Part shown: positions 58,653-64,000 of the stretch, one piece after another | Layout of the letters: each line of letters begins with the position of its first letter | Numbering within the stretch: position 1 is the stretch's first letter | Origin: Idiomarina abyssalis | GTDB taxonomy: Bacteria; Pseudomonadota; Gammaproteobacteria; Enterobacterales; Alteromonadaceae | Direction: 5' to 3' | Assembly: GCF_900116625.1 (NCBI RefSeq) | Contig: NZ_FPBE01000005.1 | Location: 62,001 to 126,000, forward strand | Length of the DNA stretch: 64,000 nt | Made by a program: the position numbers and the translations under genes | Notes under the pieces: model-generated | What the model was told of the DNA's origin: nothing | Seen by the model: only the letters and a program-made list of their open reading frames with translations | Database searches by the model: none

Positions 58653-60695
58653 ATGTCGGCCGAAAAGAGCAAATGGCATTCTGCGATTTTAGTGCCAGTA
58701 TTTCTCCCTGCGGTAATCGTTATTGCACTGCTGGTTATAGGCACTTTGAGTGCGCCTGACAAAGCCGGGGAGCTATTCGACTGGACATTAGCAGGCATTA
58801 CTGACAATTTCGGTTGGTTTTATATGCTGGCAGTTGCACTGTTTCTTATATTCATTATTGGTGTGGCTGTTTCCAATTGGGGCAAGATTAAACTAGGTCC
58901 CGACCATTGCGAGCCGGAATACAGCTTTACCTCATGGTTTGCCATGCTGTTCTCGGCTGGCTACGGCATTGCATTGCTCTTTTTCGGTGTATCCGAACCC
59001 ATATTACATTATGCAGAGCCTCCTGCAGGAGCGGCTGAAACCGTCGGTTCTGCCAAGCAGGCCATGCAAATTGCGTATTTCCATTGGGGTTTCCATATTT
59101 GGGCAATTTATGGCCTGGTAGGCCTGGTGTTGGCTTACTTTTCTTTTCGCCACGGGTTACCACTTACCATGCGCTCAACCCTTTACCCGCTTATTGGCGA
59201 CAGAATAAATGGACCCATTGGGCATACCATAGATACTTTCGCCATTCTCAGCACCATGTTTGGTATTGCAACGACTCTGGGGCTGTCCGTTATTCAAATT
59301 AACGCAGGGCTCAATTATTTATGGGAAGATATTCCCGTCGGAACCATGGTTCAGGTTATTTCCATTGGACTCATTACTCTAGCCGCTATTGCTTCAGTGG
59401 TGGCCGGTATGGACAAAGGGATAAAACGGTTATCACTGATTAACATGACTCTGGTTGTCTTCTTGCTTCTGTTCGTTTTCGCGGTAGGGCCAACAATACA
59501 CATCCTGGAAACCTTCCTGCAAAACACCGGGGCTTATTTAAGTGGCATTGTCGAGCGGACCTTTAACCTGCAAGCCTATGAACGCAGCGACTGGATTGGT
59601 AACTGGACCTTATTTATATTTGGCTGGACCATTGCCTGGGCGCCTTTTGTTGGGTTGTTTATTGCTAAAATAAGCCGCGGCCGTACCATTCGCCAGTTTG
59701 TTTTCGGGGTCATGCTGGTGCCTACGATATTTACTTTCTTCTGGTTCGCAGTGTTTGGCGACACCGCACTCAACATGATAATGAACGAGGGTTATACAAC
59801 CTTAATCTCAGAAGTTCAGGACAACCAGGCAGTCGCACTGTTTAAGCTTTACGAAAACCTGCCAATGACCAGCATATTGAGCTTTCTGACCGTACTTTTA
59901 ATTATTACCTTCTTCGTAACGTCGTCAGATTCCGGTTCACTGGTCATTGATTCCCTATCTTCTGGCGGCATGATGGAAACGCCTACATGGCAGCGTGTTT
60001 TCTGGGCCAGTACGGAAGGTATTGTTGCAGCTGTATTGCTTGTAGCAGGTGGTCTGGGAGCTCTGCAAACGGCGGCTATTACCAGCGCCTTACCCTTTGC
60101 CGTCATTATATTGATATCAGCAGTGGGCATGTGGCGTGCTCTGGTCATTGAAGGGTACCAGTCCAATAGTCTCCAGAGTCACCGTCATTCTCACCGCCGT
60201 GGTGTTAACGAAGGCCCGGACTATTGGAAAAAACGTCTGGCCGGGCTGGTAGATTTCCCGAAGAAGGAGCCGGTACTGGACTTTATTAGCGGGCCTGCCA
60301 CAGAGAGTCTTAAAAATGTTCGTGACGAACTGAAAGGCCAGGACTGGCCTGCTGAATTCAGGGCTGATGACGAACACAACCGAATTATCCTTAGTGTTGA
60401 ACGAAAAGATGATCTCGATTTTGCTTATGAGATTCGTTTAAGAGACTATCTGTTACCAGAGTTTGCCTTAACTAATGACAAAAATAGAGAAATTTACTAT
60501 CGGGCAGAGGTTTTCCTTAGACAAGGTGGTCAGTCGTACGATCTCTATGGTTATGAGACAACAGATATTATCAACGACGTGATCAATCAATTTGAGAACT
60601 ACCTTCATTTTCGTCATCATAGTCCAGGTGTCTTACCCTGGGATCTTGAGAAACATGACGAGGACTTGAACGACGACCTTGAGACAAAGAAGTAA
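58653..60695 (+). CDS. BCCT family transporter, BetT-like length
   Basis: A 680-residue transporter of the betaine/carnitine/choline family with twelve hydrophobic helices and a long hydrophilic C-terminal domain (about 510-680), like BetT of E. coli (677). Helix motifs GYGIALLFFGVSEPILHYAEPP (here as GYGIALLFFG and EPILHYAEP) and GWTIAWAPFVGLFIAK are visible. In the substrate box the usual WW-x-x-W reads WTIAW: the second tryptophan is Thr. Uptake of an osmolyte or other quaternary compound is likely, but the specificity may differ from choline. AGGAG precedes the ATG. A UACG-capped terminator follows. Confidence 0.9.
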   Translation: MSAEKSKWHSAILVPVFLPAVIVIALLVIGTLSAPDKAGELFDWTLAGITDNFGWFYMLAVALFLIFIIGVAVSNWGKIKLGPDHCEPEYSFTSWFAMLFSAGYGIALLFFGVSEPILHYAEPPAGAAETVGSAKQAMQIAYFHWGFHIWAIYGLVGLVLAYFSFRHGLPLTMRSTLYPLIGDRINGPIGHTIDTFAILSTMFGIATTLGLSVIQINAGLNYLWEDIPVGTMVQVISIGLITLAAIASVVAGMDKGIKRLSLINMTLVVFLLLFVFAVGPTIHILETFLQNTGAYLSGIVERTFNLQAYERSDWIGNWTLFIFGWTIAWAPFVGLFIAKISRGRTIRQFVFGVMLVPTIFTFFWFAVFGDTALNMIMNEGYTTLISEVQDNQAVALFKLYENLPMTSILSFLTVLLIITFFVTSSDSGSLVIDSLSSGGMMETPTWQRVFWASTEGIVAAVLLVAGGLGALQTAAITSALPFAVIILISAVGMWRALVIEGYQSNSLQSHRHSHRRGVNEGPDYWKKRLAGLVDFPKKEPVLDFISGPATESLKNVRDELKGQDWPAEFRADDEHNRIILSVERKDDLDFAYEIRLRDYLLPEFALTNDKNREIYYRAEVFLRQGGQSYDLYGYETTDIINDVINQFENYLHFRHHSPGVLPWDLEKHDEDLNDDLETKK

Positions 60696-60705
60696 AAGGA
60701 GTGTA

Positions 60706-60731
60706 AAAGGTCGCTCTACGGAGCGGCCTTT
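60706..60731 (+). terminator. BCCT terminator with UACG tetraloop
   Basis: An 11-bp stem AAAGGTCGCTC/GAGCGGCCTTT (one G-U pair) closed by a C(UACG)G loop, a stable UNCG tetraloop. It lies 10 bases past the BCCT stop; the T-run is only three bases. Confidence 0.7.
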
Positions 60732-60797
60732 CAGTGGTCGGACTGTTGATAGTACGAGACATGTGCGAGAATAGCCGTATTATCAGTATGGAGTTTA

Positions 60798-61697
60798 ATG
60801 GTCACTATGGAACGTGTTGATACACCTACTCAGAAGCTGGCACCTATGCCAAGCATGCTGTTGCGCTCACTGCTAACCTTGCAGCGCAGTGACGAGTCTG
60901 AGGCCGAATCAGAGACTTTATGCAAAAGTTACTCTATTCCTGCGCCTACAGAAAAACACCTGAGTCGTTATCATCAAGCGTTTAATGGTTTTGTCAGCGA
61001 TGTCCCTTTAGCTATGCTTTACTGTATAGCCCAAAGAGCACATCTTTCTCAAATGCTGGATGACAGTTTTCCCTGGCCCGCACCCGGTCTCGTTCATGTC
61101 AGCAATAAAATCGAACGACATCAGGTTATTTCTGCACAAGCTCCTTTTCAACTGATTTCAAAAGTCAAAGTCCCTAAACGTGGCCCTGATGTTTCTCCAC
61201 GCCGTTTGCGTCCGCAGTTCGTGGTGGAGTTTTGGCAAAACAACGAAAAAGTAGCCACCTGTTCCAGTGTCTATCAGGTCATGAGTGGCCAAAGCCAGGC
61301 TCCCTCGAAAAAAGCAGCAACACCGATAAAGCCATTTGAACCGGAAGCTGGCTGGGAAAACATCAGCCATTGGCAGTTGGGCAGCGGTATGGGCAGGCGT
61401 TACGCGAGAATTTCCGGTGACTTTAACCCGATTCATCTGCACCCTCTGGTATCGCGCTGGTTTGGGTTTGAGAAGCCTATTATCCATGGCATGTACATGA
61501 TGGCGAGAGCTCAGGCTGAACTTGAAAAGCGCCAGCAAAAAGCCGTTACTTATATTGACGTTACGTTCAAACGACCCGTTATTTTACCGGCTCGGGTACA
61601 GCTCTGGGCATCAGAAGAAGAGGATAAAACCAAATACGAAGTAAGAAGCAGCGATCATGTTTCCTTAAAACTAGAAGGGTCAGTCCGTTTCGACTGA
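60798..61697 (+). CDS. MaoC-like hydratase domain protein
   Basis: A 299-residue protein with two hot-dog-like halves. The C-terminal half has the catalytic hydratase signature ARISGDFNPIHLHP (Asp and His) and the neighbouring IIHGMYMMARAQ. It resembles enoyl-CoA (R)-hydratases, though the N-terminal half (about 1-140) is divergent. It would act on an acyl-CoA or acyl-carrier-protein thioester. GGAG precedes the ATG. No fatty-acid genes flank it; the 3' end carries a hairpin. Confidence 0.85.
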   Translation: MVTMERVDTPTQKLAPMPSMLLRSLLTLQRSDESEAESETLCKSYSIPAPTEKHLSRYHQAFNGFVSDVPLAMLYCIAQRAHLSQMLDDSFPWPAPGLVHVSNKIERHQVISAQAPFQLISKVKVPKRGPDVSPRRLRPQFVVEFWQNNEKVATCSSVYQVMSGQSQAPSKKAATPIKPFEPEAGWENISHWQLGSGMGRRYARISGDFNPIHLHPLVSRWFGFEKPIIHGMYMMARAQAELEKRQQKAVTYIDVTFKRPVILPARVQLWASEEEDKTKYEVRSSDHVSLKLEGSVRFD

Positions 61698-61702
61698 CCC
61701 TT
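61675..61702. terminator. Convergent terminator hairpin
   Basis: A perfect 11-bp stem AAGGGTCAGTC/GACTGACCCTT with a 6-base loop. It overlaps the last codons of the MaoC-like gene and lies 9 bases past the amidohydrolase stop. No long T-run follows; a short TTTT starts 4 bases later on the minus strand. Confidence 0.6.
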
Positions 61703-61710
61703 AAAAAGAC

Positions 61711-62985
61711 TTATTGGTGTTTATAAACCTTACCGTCTTTCATCACAAAACTGACATTTTGCAATAAGGTAACATCGTCCAACGGGTTTCCTTTTACAGC
61801 CACGATATCCGCTAGTTTACCTTCTTCAATGTGACCAATATCATCATTTTTAAGCAGCTTGGCAGCTATGGAAGTTGCTGACTGAATCGCTTCAGCTTCG
61901 GGGACACCTGCTTCTACCATGTATTGGAATTCTAACGCGTTATCACCGTGAGCGGATACGCCACTATCGGTACCAAATGCGAAATTAACCCCCGCTTTAT
62001 AGGCTTTTGCAAAAGTGTCCTGAATTTTAGGGCCTATTTCGCGCGCTTTCGGTCTGACAACGTCCGGAAAGTAACCATCAATTTCCGCTTTTTCAGCAAC
62101 AAACTTGCCGGCCAGAATGGTGGGCACCAGATAGGTTCCGTGCTCTTTCATAGCCGCTATTACTTCGTCATCCATGTAAGTACCATGCTCTACCGAAGTA
62201 ATGCCGGCTTTCACTGCCCGCAGCATACCTGCTTTACCATGGGCATGTGCTGCAACATGAAAGTTGTAGTCATTGGCAATATCAACCAGACCTTTTAGCT
62301 CTTCGTCAGTAAACTGAGGGTTGTCGCCGCTGCTGGCCATACTCAAAACACCGCCGGTTGCGGTAATTTTGATAAAGTCGGCACCGTCTTTGTAGTGCTG
62401 ACGTACTGCTTCGCGAGCATCTGCGGCACTATTAATAACACCATCTTTAGGCGTCGGACGCCCCATCAGTTCTTCTTTCCAGCCGTTTGTCGGGTCGGCA
62501 TGTCCACCGGTCGTTGCCAAAGATTTCCCTGCGGAATAAATTCTTGGCCCGTCAACCACACCAGCATTTACCGCATTACGTAAAGCAATAGTGACGTTGT
62601 CGGAGTCCCCCGGGTTTCTTACCGTTGTGAAGCCAGCTTCCAAGGTTTTCATGCCATAGTGTTGAGCTTTCAAAGCAAGATCAGCAGGGTTCTCAGTAAA
62701 CTGTTTTATATAAGAGTCAGGCCCGGACTGACCGTCAAGGTGAACGTGTAAATCAATCAAGCCAGGCAGACAGGTATGTGCGCTTAAATCCGTAACCGAA
62801 GCATCACCTCCGGGGGCGTTCACTTTAACGGCAGTAATTTTGTTGTCAGTGACTTCAATATAGCGCTCACCGGCAAGACGACCGCTTTCACTGTCAAACA
62901 CATTTCCGCAATGCAGCCATTCACCAGCCTGAGCGGTGTGTCCTGCTAACGCTACCGTTAAACCTATAGCTATTTTCTTCAACAT
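61711..62985 (-). CDS. Exported metal-dependent amidohydrolase
   Basis: A 424-residue binuclear amidohydrolase with a signal peptide ending AQA. Metal ligands are visible: HVH at 80-82 ([10 protein letters not shown]), carboxylated Lys in [10 protein letters not shown], His in HAHG and VEHGTY, and Asp in FGTDSGV. It belongs to the imidazolonepropionase/Xaa-Pro-dipeptidase-like branch, which includes many secreted dipeptidases. It is periplasmic. The NsrR-like gene upstream faces the same way, 92 bases away. Confidence 0.9.
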   Translation of the reverse strand: MLKKIAIGLTVALAGHTAQAGEWLHCGNVFDSESGRLAGERYIEVTDNKITAVKVNAPGGDASVTDLSAHTCLPGLIDLHVHLDGQSGPDSYIKQFTENPADLALKAQHYGMKTLEAGFTTVRNPGDSDNVTIALRNAVNAGVVDGPRIYSAGKSLATTGGHADPTNGWKEELMGRPTPKDGVINSAADAREAVRQHYKDGADFIKITATGGVLSMASSGDNPQFTDEELKGLVDIANDYNFHVAAHAHGKAGMLRAVKAGITSVEHGTYMDDEVIAAMKEHGTYLVPTILAGKFVAEKAEIDGYFPDVVRPKAREIGPKIQDTFAKAYKAGVNFAFGTDSGVSAHGDNALEFQYMVEAGVPEAEAIQSATSIAAKLLKNDDIGHIEEGKLADIVAVKGNPLDDVTLLQNVSFVMKDGKVYKHQ

Positions 62986-63077
62986 ACTTCCCCCTGATTT
63001 TATTTTACTCTTTATGGTCTGTGATACTCCGAACCGTTACGAATTGCAACGCCAGCGATCACTATTGCGACCAAAGG

Positions 63078-63530
63078 TTAATCTTTATCGACAGTTACCT
63101 GAATTGGGGTTCCCCAGAGCTCTCTAATTTCAGACTCATGTTTCAACAACGAAGCTAAGGTGTAATTCGACAGGAAGTTATAGAAGGTTTCTTTGCCTTG
63201 GTTGATTAAGCTTTTCAACTCACAGACAGGAAATATAGCGCACTCGGGCTTATGGCAGTCTATCCAGTATTCATCGCCTTCCAGTCGCCTAATCACTTGA
63301 TCAAGACGTACATCGGCAGGGTCAACCGCCAGTAAAAAGCCTCCGTTTTTGCCACGGCGAGTTTCTATCAGCCCCTCTTTCCCAAGCTGATGAACCACCT
63401 TATTTAAATGATTTCTTGGCACGTTAAATATGCCACTTAACTCATCGATGGTGACTCTTTCATTGTCTTCTTTCGCTGCCAGATACATCAGCACTCGCAA
63501 GCCGTAGTCTGTATACTTTTTTAATTGCAT
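63078..63530 (-). CDS. NsrR-like Rrf2 family iron-sulfur repressor
   Basis: A 150-residue Rrf2 regulator. The winged helix (MQLKKYTDYGLRVLMYLA, VPRNHLNKVVHQLGKEGLIETRRGKNGG, given in pieces) is typical. The cluster cysteines Cys92, Cys97 and Cys103 have the Cx4Cx5C spacing of NsrR, which senses nitric oxide through its Fe-S cluster. I do not see an NsrR operator in the flanking DNA. It follows the META-type gene with a 15-base gap, so the two are likely co-transcribed. Confidence 0.88.
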   Translation of the reverse strand: MQLKKYTDYGLRVLMYLAAKEDNERVTIDELSGIFNVPRNHLNKVVHQLGKEGLIETRRGKNGGFLLAVDPADVRLDQVIRRLEGDEYWIDCHKPECAIFPVCELKSLINQGKETFYNFLSNYTLASLLKHESEIRELWGTPIQVTVDKD

Positions 63531-63545
63531 GCGTGCGTATTACCT

Positions 63546-64000
63546 TTATCGGGGTTCTTGTTTAAAGACCAGTTGACGACCGCCACGAGTGCTCAATATC
63601 AGGCGCTCCTTATCATCAATATTCACTTGATAAACACGCTCGAGTACATCGCTAAACTCACGCGACAAAGCGTTGGCTGTATCACTACAGGCCATTTTCG
63701 TGCTGCCTGTTAAGCGGATCTGCGCAAGCTCGCCACCCATGTTGTAATGTCCAAAGTAGCGATTGCACCCATTAAAGCCCGCCAGTTGATTGTCCTCTAA
63801 AAACTGGATGGTGGCAGGTTTGGACTGAATTGCATGCCCCTCAAACTCTGATAATTCCCAGCTGACGCCCTGAAGCAACCATTCGCTGTCTCCGCCACAT
63901 CCAGAATACATCCGGTCAGACTCCTGTAAGTCCACCTGATAAGGATATAAACGGCCACTCATTGAATCGCGACATAACCGGTCAATAACAATCAGGTGTT
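63546..64000 (-). CDS. META/HslJ-like protein, 5' part outside window
   Basis: The frame is open to the right edge. Upstream of the first ATG at 63962 it reads HLIVIDRLCRDS before MSGRLYPYQV, so the N-terminus and true start lie outside. The DRLCRDSMSG and YSGCGGD segments resemble the COG3650-type domain, and the region from EWLLQGVSWELSEFEG onwards is a META (HslJ-like) domain with NGCNRYFGHY, TKMACSD and LVFKQEP. These are typically exported or lipid-linked beta-barrel-like proteins of unknown function. It probably shares a transcript with the NsrR-like gene. Confidence 0.8.
   Translation of the reverse strand, partial: HLIVIDRLCRDSMSGRLYPYQVDLQESDRMYSGCGGDSEWLLQGVSWELSEFEGHAIQSKPATIQFLEDNQLAGFNGCNRYFGHYNMGGELAQIRLTGSTKMACSDTANALSREFSDVLERVYQVNIDDKERLILSTRGGRQLVFKQEPR

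Noticed and set aside
62986-63077. NsrR operator before the amidohydrolase gene
   Set aside because: No pair of AAGATGC-type half-sites is recognisable.

Overview
The window is ordinary chromosomal DNA of a marine gammaproteobacterium, most likely Idiomarina (Alteromonadales). Support comes from the housekeeping gene orders trxA/rho, rhlB-gppA, ubiE-ubiJ-ubiB-tatABC-tatD and gmk-rpoZ-spoT, which are gammaproteobacterial. A complete photoactive yellow protein (PYP) gene is also present, and from memory Idiomarina loihiensis is one of the few gammaproteobacteria with a studied PYP. The window is densely coding: no gene-free stretch exceeds about 250 bases. I see no tRNA, rRNA, insertion sequence, CRISPR array, integrase or attachment site.

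Layout. 1-7.2 kb: the 3' end of gorA, a YnfA-like membrane protein, a secreted hypothetical protein, an AHSA1-like protein, a pitrilysin-type lipoprotein protease, and a serine hydrolase gene split by one in-frame stop. 7.2-20.5 kb: gdhA, a diguanylate cyclase with a YaiI protein, a 1-Cys peroxiredoxin, a leftward run hemH / OsmC / retropepsin-like protease / hypothetical / LOV-like-GGDEF-EAL, then two membrane proteins, a TSUP permease, trhO and dps. 20.5-28.7 kb: an orphan TonB-dependent receptor, then a five-gene leftward thiamine-uptake operon headed by a TPP riboswitch (TonB receptor, YkoF-like binding protein, PnuT, thiamine-kinase-like protein, MFS transporter). 28.7-35 kb: trxA, rho, ubiD and fre leftward, with rhlB-gppA rightward. 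35-43 kb: a compact leftward operon ubiE-ubiJ-ubiB-tatA-tatB-tatC-tatD-diguanylate cyclase-hemB. 43-53.7 kb: recG-trmH and gmk-rpoZ-spoT-ridA. In enterobacteria gmk, rpoZ, spoT, trmH and recG form one run; here unrelated genes separate the two halves. 53.7-58.5 kb: an MFS transporter, a TetR regulator, then pyp-pcl converging on a PAS-PAS protein with a decayed GGDEF domain. 58.5-64 kb: a BCCT transporter, a MaoC-like hydratase, an amidohydrolase, an NsrR-like regulator and a META/HslJ-type protein cut by the window edge.

How the genes work together. Two putative blue-light inputs lie about 43 kb apart: PYP with its chromophore ligase, and a LOV-like domain fused to GGDEF-EAL. Both touch cyclic-di-GMP proteins, and five such proteins lie in the window. 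The thiamine operon forms a complete outer-to-inner-membrane salvage route. Its riboswitch has a readable aptamer / anti-sequestor / sequestor arrangement. The ubi, hem and tat genes serve respiration and export.

The observations I rate highest are the LOV-like domain with an altered cysteine motif, the decayed GGDEF protein beside pyp-pcl, the TPP switch architecture and the stop codon splitting the serine hydrolase exactly at a repeat-conserved tryptophan.
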